A stretch of DNA of 64,000 nt, taken from assembly GCA_907163375.1 (NCBI GenBank), contig CAJQUW010013681.1, positions 1-64,000 of the forward strand, read 5' to 3'. Both the position numbers and the translations under genes were made by a program. Source of the stretch: Prostheceraeus crozeri (Eukaryota; Platyhelminthes; Polycladida; Euryleptidae). The notes below the pieces were generated by a model. It ran no database searches. It was not told where the DNA came from and worked only from the letters and a program-made list of their open reading frames with translations. This document shows positions 34,499 to 44,453 of the stretch, one piece after another; position 1 is the stretch's first letter; every line of letters starts with the position of its first letter.

Positions 34499-35743
34499 TC
34501 AGTTTCTTAAACATTGACTGCAAAATTGAAGAGTGTTTTGATCTCGGGAATCAGTTTTTTGTGGTAAACAGATGTTCAATTTTCATAAAGGGGAGATAAT
34601 CGGACATACAAGCAATAAATAAGCTGGATATTGTTTTTCCCATGAAACGCTGTACAATGCCCAAAGGTGACATTTGTCACCATTTTAGTTTGGTGACATG
34701 TGGCATCAGGATAATTTCAAATGTTTTCCTGCAAACACCAGACATCTACATGAGAATGTGTTTAGCAATATTTCCATAGAAACTAATACAATTAGTATTG
34801 TCAATGACTGTCTAGATAAGTATCAAATATGTGACTGTATGAAAAATGTACAATCTAAAATTTAATTTAGTTTAATTCCGTACATGGATAGCAAATCATG
34901 CACCCCAATTTTTAACTTTATTTAGATTTTTATCTATTTTCAATTATTATGCATAAATAAAAGCGCAAGGAAGTCCATAACATTAATCAAATTCGATCGT
35001 GCCAGAGAAAGCTATTTTTATGGTGAAAAATGTCATACGTGTGCGCTAATGGGTTAAGTTGTTGCGCAGTTTGTTAATTGTATTATTGTATGAATCACCT
35101 TTGATACTGTGAAATACTATGGTTTTTCTGTAGCAATGTAATTCAATAACTTTGAATTATAATTCTGTATATAATATTTCCGCAAGATCCGGAAATTAAA
35201 ATCGTCTCAGTTTTTCAATAGAGTCGGTTTCGGTTTGATTTTCGGTTAACCATCAAGTGCAACTGTGTATATGAACAAGCAATTTGATTCTTATTCTAGA
35301 ATGATTGCTTTTAAATGATGAAGGTCAAGATGATTGGCAATTTCCTGCCATCTCTGGGCTTATCGATCGTGACGAGCACTCTTATATTGAATCCATTTAA
35401 TGTGCTTTTAAGGCTCCAAGCATATGAGCAGTAATGTATCGAAAATGGAAGCAGTGATCACATTTGCTTTTGATAATAGTGGATAATTAAGCCATTGGCA
35501 TTCCGTGCTAGATACACGTATATCAAAAGGCTGAAATGCAGCAAGACAATAACTGAAATACAATAAATTTGCTATAATAAAACAGCAAATTTCCCATTCC
35601 CATGGTGTGTGACTAAATGATGTCAAATTGATTTGCCCCTGGAATTGAATAAATGACCCTTTCGAGATGCCATTGGATCTATCAGTAAAGAAGTTGGTCA
35701 TTGTTTCAATCTGTACAAAAGTGATCAAGAAACAATCAAACTA
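34499..35743. other. no recognised gene; one half of an inverted repeat
   Basis: Non-coding. About 34642-34685 is the complement of about 31722-31757 (the GGTGACATTTGTCACC region). Confidence 0.4.
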
Positions 35744-36016
35744 GTGAAGACGTGTAAGGAATCATCGTGTATTGCTCCAATTCCTCTTATGCATATTTTC
35801 CGTCCGTCTCCAGAGCGATCTCACAGAAGTGTTTTCAAGCAACCAAAGTTTAGAACAGTTAAGTTTGGCAAGAATTGTATCCATTACTTTGGATCTAGTT
35901 TTTGGAATAGAATTCCTCCGATAGCTCGAGCCTGTCACCACAAATCAGCAACTGCCTTAGAAGCTATTCGGAATTACATACGGAGGTCAAGTGGACTCTC
36001 TCTCTCTCTATTTTAG
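35744..36016 (+). pseudogene. LINE ORF2 C-terminal fragment
   Basis: HYFGSSFWNRIPPIAR is the YxGxxxWNxLP motif near the end of LINE ORF2 proteins, preceded by a basic stretch (RTVKFGKN) and followed by a short helix and stop. A CT-rich run closes the frame (about 35997-36010). No RT core upstream, so a 3' fragment. It is different from the 32-kb copy. Confidence 0.6.
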
Positions 36017-36124
36017 AAGATATCTATGTACATGCTTAATGTAGATTCAAGGATTTCTAAGAAGCATGACACATTGACTGGTAATTGTCCCATTAAAGGC
36101 CAATATTTTCATGAGAGGCAACAT

Positions 36125-36600
36125 CACAGAAGTAGATTGTTTATCGCATCACTTTGCTAGAAGTGCAAACTGATTCAAACAGATGGCACATGCAGGAACA
36201 TATTAAGTGGGCAAAAGAAATTTTTAATACCTTACAGAGTTAGGAAAAATAGTCGTGTATTGCTTGCGGATTGCTCTGAATTCCTTCAAAATGCTCCGAT
36301 CGCCACGGTTCTTTCAGATTCAAAGAATTCAGATCATTGCGCGAGAGTTTTCTCGATAATGTTGGGCCCTCCGATCATTATTAGAAAAAACAGGCGCATG
36401 AAAAAAGTTCACAAACTTCTCCGTAGAACTTGACATCGTCTGTGTCTCTTTGCTGTGTGATCCGGTTGATAACAGTCACTGAAACTTTGCACAATTTGGC
36501 GTGCTTAATGTTGAACTGGCTGCTTATTGTTCGATTGTTATGGTATTTAGTCAGGAGATTATGCCATTTCATTTACGTTACATTTTGTGGGCAACATTGT
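36125..36600 (-). mobile_element. hAT-type MITE, family B, copy 2
   Basis: Reads CACAGAAGTAGATTGTTTAT at its left end, then the complement of the family B body seen at 695-1190 and 53351-53873. The far end is lost after the complement of GTTAATGAAATGGC. Confidence 0.65.
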
Positions 36601-37334
36601 CAAAATAATCTACTCAGGTTAGGTTGAATTTAGTTCAACAAAGGATCATGCTCGTCCAATAGAAAAAGGAAGGTAAAATATTCAAAAATGAGATTTAACG
36701 ATGTAATATCAATGAATGAGGATAATAGATATCATGTGTTGGCGGCTGGAGTAATCGTTTGTTCGATGTGACTGAGAGAAGGAATGTCTCCGAGGACTTA
36801 ATCTTCGGCAACGGATGAAAAAGTAAGGAAAAACATTTTTGCGATGTACTATTTTTAGTCAATCAAGTCTGTAAAATCATTACTGAATTTAGTAGATCTC
36901 ATAAAATGTCACTCAAGGTAATCCCTCTAGTCAGCGACATCGGAGATGCAGATTTTCGGTACCATCTGATCCATAATTGCTTTTTTTAAAAATTATTGAC
37001 AAATCACTCAAGGAGTTCGTCCAGAGAATTGGCATAATCACAAAACTTACCATATTATAGGTGAAATTGCGATAACCTATTATGCCTATACTCTTGTTTA
37101 ATATTGGAATACGAGACAATGTCAGGCATTTAGCTCTGTTTTTATGAAATGATGATGACACGAGAAATTTCAATAGAATTTTGATCGATATATTGTCCCT
37201 GCTGATAGTGTTCGATATATGTTGAAAAAAGTTAAATAAAGTCATTTTATATTTGTACTAGTCCGACAGATATTGCTTTCCTCATTATGAATAGAGATCA
37301 CAAATCCTTGACTATTTCTGATACCAGGATCCCG
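36601..37334. other. no recognised gene
   Basis: AT-rich spacer. The 104-codon minus frame at 36931-37245 is not recognised. Confidence 0.4.
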
Positions 37335-38378
37335 ACCGGGATTAGGAAGTCAATCCCGGGATCCCGAACTTTTTTGGTTTTCAATGCATAATTTCACTGC
37401 AAAGCACATGTCATGCATACCAATTTTCCGCATGCAGTGCTTATGCGTGTAGGCGGCTATTACTTGCTCACTATATGTCGATATATCTGCTGCCTTTGTA
37501 TTGTGTTAACATAAGTCTGTTAACACGAACATGTAATCTGTTTGAGAACATCGCATGAATTCACGAAATGAAAGTGGCAATGATGTTATATAAAATTCAT
37601 TGCTTATCCAAAAAAATATGAGAAGCAGGGTACTGGTAAATCGATAATAAGTTGTTGCTAAGGATAATTAATTACAATTATACATGCTTTGTATACTTTA
37701 CAGTATGATGGACATGCATAGTGTACATGCATATCCTCAACAAAACAAGGTAAAGGAATCGATTGTAAATACTAATACAATATAGTTAAAGAAAATATGA
37801 TTTGAATATTTTGTTCTCGTGCATGAAGTAATATTAGCAAGAGAAAATACTGTGCATATATTATCGAATGTGTGGACTTTCCTACGATGATAGTGTACCT
37901 GATTCCAATTCATTCACTCGTTTTTATGTTTTCAAGACTTCAGCAAGACATTGCATGACCATGTTCTTGAGATCATGATTAGGCCTCATCAGACCATTAT
38001 CATAAGTTAAGTACTTGATGCAGACTTACATGTCTATAAAAGGAAGATGAATTATTGATAAAAGATAAGTGGCGGGGGATTTTCTCAACAGCTATCTCAT
38101 TCCACATTTATGATCAACTAATGCACTGTTCTGGGTTTTTTATTTGTACAGTGCACGTTAATAAAAGACTCAAATGCAAACTGTCATAATTTTGATCTGA
38201 AATGCAAATGAATTTGATTAAGTCTGTGAGGATCTTGTTCACTTTTTATGGTATTACTGTGAGACAGTACACACTAGCTTATAAATTATCACAGAATGCT
38301 TCCCCACATCAATTCCGGGATCTTGGAGCTCAATCCCGGAATCTCGGCTTCCACAAAAATGCTCTCATTCCGGGATTG
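37335..38378. mobile_element. probable hAT-like element with CCCGGGAT ends
   Basis: CAATCCCGGGATCCCG near the left end is mirrored near the right end (minus strand AGGGATCGCAATCCCGG), with further ATTCCGGGAT strings just inside. The ~1-kb size and terminal palindromes recall the element at 33456-34490. Exact ends and a target duplication could not be fixed. Confidence 0.45.
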
Positions 38379-40488
38379 CGATCCCTAATTATGAATCACT
38401 GCGTAAAACAGTACTTCAAGAAACACTTTTCAAATAGCAATAGTTTCTAGGCACATAATTTTTGACAAAATAAACAGCACATGAAGATAAAGCATGAAAC
38501 TACTTTGAATTACATTTGATTTATTTTAGCAAATTTCATTATGAACAATGCATCGTGAAATTTAAATGAGCTACATATGTTAGAGTGTATCACCTTAGCT
38601 ATATCCAGTTTAGCATACTGAGATGACCTTTCAATACCGCTAAAAGTCAAGTATAATTCATTGAAAAACATGAACTTAGGAATTTATCCACGAATGAGAA
38701 CATTCTCAACCTTTTGAGTCTATGCATTTCACTATTCCAAGAACAGATTTAGAAAAAGCCAGGGTATTGTATTGCATCAGGAGTTTAGCTTCATTACATA
38801 TGCTATACAAATATAATTAAAATCTGCGTCGTGAATTCCGAACATTTCAAATAAATCTGACATATTGGCGCACTTGAATGTCCCTAAATAAACAATCATG
38901 AACATAAGCAAATGCAAACACTAGAATATTTTACTATTCTTCAATTCAAAACTCGCATATTTTTGATTGTAAGAGAAATCTAACAAGAATTTCAAGGTGC
39001 TTGATAAATACTTACTTGATTTCTAACCATGCGGCACCATTGCTCATTTTATTCATGATCCTGACTTCATTTAATAGTTGATGAACTTGCATTAATGTCT
39101 GGATTGCACAAAACATTTTAGCTGTCAGAAGTGCCGTCAGTATCTCCTTCTTCGCTCTTATTGAAGCAATTTCTATTATATTTTTTCTTCATTGACATCT
39201 CAGTCAATAAAAAAAGACTTGTTTCATAGTAAGACATTTTCTATTAATTTTCCTTTATCTGCATGTTAAGTATTTTCCTCAAATTAGATAACGTTTTACT
39301 TAGACATCCGCAGATATCGGTGCTTGCAGGTTATACTCTGACATTCAAAGGTCTCCAAATTTTCTAAAATTTTTTAAACCTTATCAGTCGTCCCAAGCAT
39401 TTTCATGCCGGTGGATGAGTGCATCTACTATGTAGATCCAACATTTTATGGAGAAGAGTTCGACGCGTTAGTCTGAAATATAAAGCGAACTCTGCTGGAC
39501 ATAGCCTGAAAGAGATGCACTCCTTTTTTATGCGCGTGTTTTTTGCGATGACTTCCAAAGTAATAGTGACTGAGTGAAATATCATCAATATTTCAGGTAT
39601 TTGAAAACTCTAGGGTCCTAAGAAATTGTGGAATCATTTCAAATCACATCTGATGAAATGACGGACATGGCAAAATAATTGAATAGGTATTCATACAAGC
39701 ATGTCTAAGCGCGTGTTAGAAGGATGTGTCATCTACTAAAGTTGATTACGTTTAACACTAATGCCTGTAATTCAAGAAGCACCAATTCAAATTCAAATGG
39801 TTGTAGGCCTACTCAATCTGAAGAGATGGTCTCGAGATTGACGATGGCCGTCCCATAGCGGAGTTTTCTACCACAGTCGCATTACGCTACGAATGAAATA
39901 TGAGGATCCGTCCTTGCAGCTCACAGAGTACCGACTACCTACTATACGCACATGACAACACGATTTTCACTTGTTATTCTAATGTTCGTTTTTGTATCAT
40001 ATGTACCCATGAACAGTATGAGATATTTCAAATAAGTATGAATGATGTGATCAGAAATGGACTAAAATGACAGTGTTTTGAATAGAAAACTCTTACACGT
40101 CGAGTCAAGATATTCTATGGCGGTTATCATAAGACATTTTCACTTACTGCTTTGCGCATTTTATCACTTTCATTTTGGATATCTTCACGGTCACCAAACT
40201 TCATCAGATCATAAATGAAGTTCGGCTTTGACAGATACAGCAGCCCATAGGCCAAATGTCTTACTCCCGGACTCATCACTGGACCTCCTTTCAATCAATG
40301 CCCACAACCAATGACCACTCTGAGTACTATTGGCATTGAGAAACGAAGCATGTGTTATTCGATATGATCACTCTTCTTTCACCTGTGCAACAAGAGGATA
40401 TCATTGATATTCATACAATCAATTATTTTTAATCGAAATGTTCAACCTGAAGTAATTGAATAACCATGTGGTGTTGTCTGTAGTCAAC
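38379..40488. other. no recognised gene
   Basis: 2.1 kb of AT-rich sequence without a recognisable frame, repeat end or RNA gene. Confidence 0.45.
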
Positions 40489-40576
40489 ATGACCGGCGCA
40501 GTAGCCTTGTAGTCGCTAATGTCAGGATGACCTCGGTTCAAACTCTTGTCGGACTAAACCTGAGATTTCTAAAATA
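40489..40576 (+). mobile_element. tRNA-derived SINE copy 2, 5' part
   Basis: ACCGGCGCAGTAGCCTTGTA and GGTTCAAACTC correspond to the A- and B-box region of the 2049-2258 copy. The element breaks off at TTTCTAAAATA, which recurs at 42406-42416, where the SINE resumes. Confidence 0.6.
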
Positions 40577-40648
40577 GTGATGATTAAGAAAAAGCAGGAT
40601 CTCTCCCAATTTTTACGACTTATATTTCAGTAAATAAAAGAGCGAGTC

Positions 40649-40688
40649 ACCCGACGCGTTTCGTCTGTACACAGACAGTACCAAGGGT
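40649..40688 (-). ncRNA. hammerhead-like motif, outer Penelope-like element
   Basis: Minus strand: ACCC, a degenerate core (TTGGTACT in place of CUGANGA), hairpin GTCTG-TGTA-CAGAC, GAAACGCGTC, GGGT. Helices I and II are intact, and the helix-III segment ACGCGT is self-complementary. The altered catalytic core suggests loss of activity. Confidence 0.5.
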
Positions 40689-41128
40689 TAAATTGTCGCT
40701 GTACAATTGGGTTTTTATACATATTCAGTCAGCTAAAGCAGCTCATCTGGTCATCTCATGACGTCTGTTTATTTTTGGCATGTTCGTCGCAATTTAGCGG
40801 GATTCAGTCACCCTAGTAGTAATCGCTGTTAGTTGTTGATCAATAATTTTGTAGTCGAAATTGTTAATGGTCATCACTTTATCAATGTGGGCCTTCATCG
40901 AATGTTCACTAAGTGCACTCTTCTGGTCTTCATACCGTAAACTGCGCTCATGTTCTCTTTAGCGAACTTGAAATGGACGACACGTTTGACCTATGTAACT
41001 CTGGTCACATATTCTGCAAGTTCTAAAATTTAGAAAAACAGTTCATTGCGACGGATCGGTTGGCGATGCGAAAATATTTCGAAGTATTTATAAAAGAAAA
41101 CGTCGCTGAAATGGGCAGTATGAATATA

Positions 41129-41184
41129 ATTCGACCGGTTTCGAGTGGAAGTCAGTAATTGAGCTCCAACTCTTCCTCAGGAAT
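41129..41184 (-). ncRNA. hammerhead-like motif, inner Penelope-like element
   Basis: Minus strand: ATTC, CTGAGGA, a ~30-nt helix II arm closed by GAGT/ACTC, GAAACCGGTC, GAAT. Helix I is ATTC/GAAT, and the helix-III segment ACCGGT is self-complementary with C at the expected cleavage site. Confidence 0.6.
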
Positions 41185-41271
41185 GTTGACAAAAGAATAG
41201 ACCATAGAAAGGCCTATTACATAAACGGCTTGGAAAAGATTCAAATGATCAGTGGAGTCATAGAAAAATGT

Positions 41272-42033
41272 TCATGGATCATAGATAGGGGATCGTTGGA
41301 ATACATGCTGCATGTTGAGGCCGAAGGACCAGTCGGTCATTAGCTGACTGATGAATTTAAGTTCTTCTTTCTTTCTCACCATTTCACTGCCGCTTAGCTT
41401 TTTCAAAACTGTCACCTTAACATCTTCCAGGGAATGCTGATGTTGAATGCAATGATAAGGGACCACTTTATCATCCTTACAGTGTCTGATGTCAAACCGG
41501 CACTCGTTCATTCTCTCCCTTAGTGATCTTGATGTTTCACCGATGTAGTGGAATCCACAGCCCTGGAAACTGAGAGCGTAAATTACATTAGGTGATTCAC
41601 ATGTTGTTCCATTTGCTTTGATTGTGTATGAGAGACCACTGATGTTCGATTTTATGCTGGTATCAACGGAGAGCATTTCACATGTCTTACATCGCTTGTT
41701 GTTACATTTTGAAATAACTCCAGTGCTGTCAAATGGATTCTGAATCGTATTTGGATTTTTCAGCTGAGAAGAGACCAGGTATTGTTTCATTTTCATCGGA
41801 GGTTTCCAACATAAATGTGTTTTGATTGGTAAATTCTGCAGGAAAGATTTATTATTCAAAAATATGGACATAAATTTCTGATAGGTGAATGGATGGTATG
41901 GAGCCACGAACGTGATGTGGTTCTCGTTGTCTTCTTCAATGGGCGGTTTTGTGAAATGTTCAGAGCGATTTTTTGTGAAATCCTTGTGAATTTGCTTCAT
42001 CACTCGCCCACGTGGGTAGCCACGTTTTAGCAA
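41272..42033 (-). CDS. Penelope-like GIY-YIG endonuclease region (5'-truncated)
   Basis: 253 codons open throughout. From the N-terminus: an RT-to-endonuclease connector (PYHPFTYQKFMSIF), a Cys cluster CNNKRCKTCEM (about 110-120), then VIYALSFQGCGFHYIGETSR with SLRERMNECRFDI, the GIY-YIG core, and a KKEELKFISQL helix near the end. The His of the usual ERxxEHR motif reads as Cys, which may reduce activity. RT is absent, so the annotated Met is only the first in the remaining frame. Confidence 0.75.
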   Translation of the reverse strand: MLKRGYPRGRVMKQIHKDFTKNRSEHFTKPPIEEDNENHITFVAPYHPFTYQKFMSIFLNNKSFLQNLPIKTHLCWKPPMKMKQYLVSSQLKNPNTIQNPFDSTGVISKCNNKRCKTCEMLSVDTSIKSNISGLSYTIKANGTTCESPNVIYALSFQGCGFHYIGETSRSLRERMNECRFDIRHCKDDKVVPYHCIQHQHSLEDVKVTVLKKLSGSEMVRKKEELKFISQLMTDWSFGLNMQHVFQRSPIYDP

Positions 42034-42151
42034 CGCTCGTTGTAGATCTGCGATATGTCTTTTTGCCTTTGATTCGTCGGATCAAACTCGTCGAATTCTG
42101 AGTGCCTCGGAATATGTAATAGGCCTTTCTATGGTCTATTCTTTTGTCAAC

Positions 42152-42207
42152 ATTCCTGAGGAAGAGTAGGAGCTCAATTTTTGACTTCCACTCGAAAGCG
42201 GTCGAAT
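42152..42207 (+). ncRNA. hammerhead-like motif, inverted partial unit
   Basis: Plus-strand counterpart of 41129-41184 with ATTC, CTGAGGA, GAAAGCGGTC, GAAT. The helix-III palindrome is broken (AGCGGT), so it looks decayed. Confidence 0.45.
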
Positions 42208-42416
42208 TATATTCATACTGCCCATTTCAGCGACGTTTTCTTTTATAAATACTCCACATATTCTGCAAGAAAATTCATAAATAACATATTTATTTTTGCA
42301 GCTATATACTTTGGTCGTAAGAAATATAAGTCGTAAAAATTGGGAGAGAACCTGCTTTTTCTTAATCATCATGACTGACCTCCTGTATCGACAACTCTTT
42401 CAGTGTTTCTAAAATA

Positions 42417-42545
42417 AGCACACTCTGCATTCCTGCTAAACACTCAGCACAAGAAGAGTGGGAGTGAGATAAAAAAGCTCGGCCACACGAAAGTAGGTTT
42501 TACGCCTTATGTGCTTCCGAGTATATAAACAAGGTTTACTTATTT
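42417..42545 (+). mobile_element. tRNA-derived SINE copy 2, 3' part
   Basis: Continues the SINE interrupted at 40576 and ends with GTGCTTCCGAGTATA, the tail string of the copy at 2049-2258. Confidence 0.6.
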
Positions 42546-43739
42546 ACTCATCTTTTTACTTTTTCTTCCATTGAGTGAAGAAGAGCAATAACTACAAATG
42601 ATCGATTTTGATCATGCGTGCAAATCAGTGCTCTTAAATTACGTCTGAGAATAAAACGTTAGCTTTTGTTCAATAATAAAAGTGCAGAACTGTTCTCTTC
42701 ATATTCAATATGGGAAATATAGTGTTTCATGGCAAGTTCTTTTAAAGAATCAATCTCAATTGCATTCAGAATAATAAGAAAATAGACAGTTTTGCTCAAA
42801 TTATTGTTTGTCTACATTCTTTGAAGCGCACAGAGATGAGACAGTCGATCAGCTTATAGCATTCCATTTCTATTTATTTTGTATATCATTGCTTTATCGC
42901 AATTTCATTGTCGACAATTGACCGTAAAAGCAATCAGATAAGTCATTAGTTTGATGTTCAGCTTCCTCTGTCTTGTAAATTATTCATGGATATTCGTTGA
43001 TGTCGGCGTAAATGCATCACACAAAGATCAGTATCGTTTCTTTAAGAAAGTTAAGTTTGTGTTACTCGCATGAACACAGACAACACTATCTAGAAGCATG
43101 TATTCATGGTGGCATAAACTTGTGTTAAGAAGTCATAAAACAGTCTTCGCTTAAATAATTATTGATTATTAATTAATGATTATAAAAGAGAAAGTTTGAC
43201 GGCGGCTTCGCATTAGTACAAGCTGATAGCAACTAAACAAAACCCAAAAACTCTGCTTGGTATGTTGCATGGTTTTAAAACATGCTACTTGAGGGTACTC
43301 GTTCCTAAATAAAAACACCATGTCATAATTGCTCATCCATCTAGAACTGCATAAATGCATGTTTTTGTGAAATATTCTGGCATGGCCATTTTGCTAATAA
43401 TAACTATATTGAAAGTTTTCAATTCAAATTTTAGTTGGTGTTTGCCATTCATCCATCATACAACGTTCCATAATTTAATGAAATTTTCAAGAAAATGAAG
43501 ACAAAGTTTTACGAACTCTGAAGTAAAGACGTCAACTGCGTTCTGATTCCTTGTATGTGGAGCAATGAAGAAATACAGTACTTGCTTACATACTTGTAAG
43601 CCTATTTCCTGAATTGCACGATTCCGATTTGTTCTATTTATCAACTTTCTGCTTCCAACGGCGCTTCTAACAGTGTCCCAACTGTCTGAAAAGACAAAGT
43701 ACTCAAACACTCATCAGAACTTCACTCATTCCATTTGAA
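42546..43739. other. no recognised gene
   Basis: AT-rich sequence. The small minus-strand frames at 43169-43360 and 43456-43710 are not recognised. Confidence 0.4.
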
Positions 43740-43741
43740 TA

Positions 43742-44451
43742 CACTGTAAACTGTAGACAGCCAAAAATCAGACAAAATAACAGCCAAAATGATCAGACAA
43801 TTGCAACAGACAGCATCAGACAATGAACAACCAAAAGTGGATGTTCAGAGCAGACAAGATGAGATAATTATTCGCCAAAATATCAGACAATTCTGTCTAC
43901 TTTTCTAGAAGTATTGTCTCTCAAACTCAAAGTGTTTAAATATGATCAAACTATTCAACATTAGCTAATGGCAATTAATCACTCCTAATCACATAGGTTC
44001 TAACTCTGCTCCACTCATTCGCACTCGCATTATGAACAACTCTGATACTTTACAAGTCCGTTGTGTCAGGGTCAACTTTAGGGAAATATATAGACCCTCA
44101 AAAGCTGTAAAAAACATTGTAAAAACAGAATTTAAAGATGGCATCAATACGTCAAATATCCAGACCTGTTATTGCCATGCCTCAAGGTGAATACAAAGAA
44201 CCCTACTTATTTACAACATTGTATATTCTATAATTGAAAATTGTCAAGGATGCCATCCAATTTCAATAAAAGTGTATATATTAGTCATAAGTAGTATGAT
44301 AGGCAGTAAACGGAATAATGTAAATTAGTTCGTGCGATGAGACAAAAATTGTTTGACAAGCAGGAAATTTGTCTGATAATACGCAGCAAGTGCCAAAATA
44401 CTGATGTGGCTCACAAATTGTCCGATAAGTGGCTGTTTACAGTTTGCAGTG
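43742..44451. mobile_element. CACTG-ended non-autonomous DNA transposon
   Basis: Left end CACTGTAAACTGTAGACAG mirrors the right end (minus strand CACTGCAAACTGTAAACAG) over about 35 bp. TA stands outside both ends (43740-43741 and 44452-44453), consistent with a 2-bp target duplication. ATCAGACAA-type strings recur several times inside both ends in opposite orientations, the subterminal repeat layout of CACTA/EnSpm-like elements. A Tc-type TA insertion is the alternative. No transposase frame. Confidence 0.7.
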
Positions 44452-44453
44452 TA

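Larger units (their letters stand above)
41021..42254 (-). mobile_element. Penelope-like element 3 (inner), nested in element 2
   Basis: Flanked by an exact 15-bp duplication of the outer element's endonuclease sequence, CACATATTCTGCAAG (41006-41020 and 42255-42269). It consists of an endonuclease frame with a terminal unit downstream (41021-41222) and an inverted partial copy upstream (42115-42254), the usual Penelope-like arrangement in 5'-truncated form. The two units are diverged at a few positions. Confidence 0.85.
40577..42405 (-). mobile_element. Penelope-like element 2 (outer), inserted in a SINE
   Basis: Flanked by an 11-bp target duplication, TTTCTAAAATA (40566-40576 and 42406-42416). 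Both ends carry the same ~50-bp string in inverted orientation (GATTAAGAAAAAGCAGG... and CCCAATTTTTACGACTTAT). On the minus strand it encodes YVIYEFSCRIC (about 42270-42300) and, beyond the inner insertion, CDQSYIGQTCRPFQVR with REHERSLRYEDQKSALSEHS, a GIY-YIG endonuclease. No RT remains: a 5'-truncated copy with breaks. A hammerhead-like motif lies in its 3' part. Confidence 0.8.
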
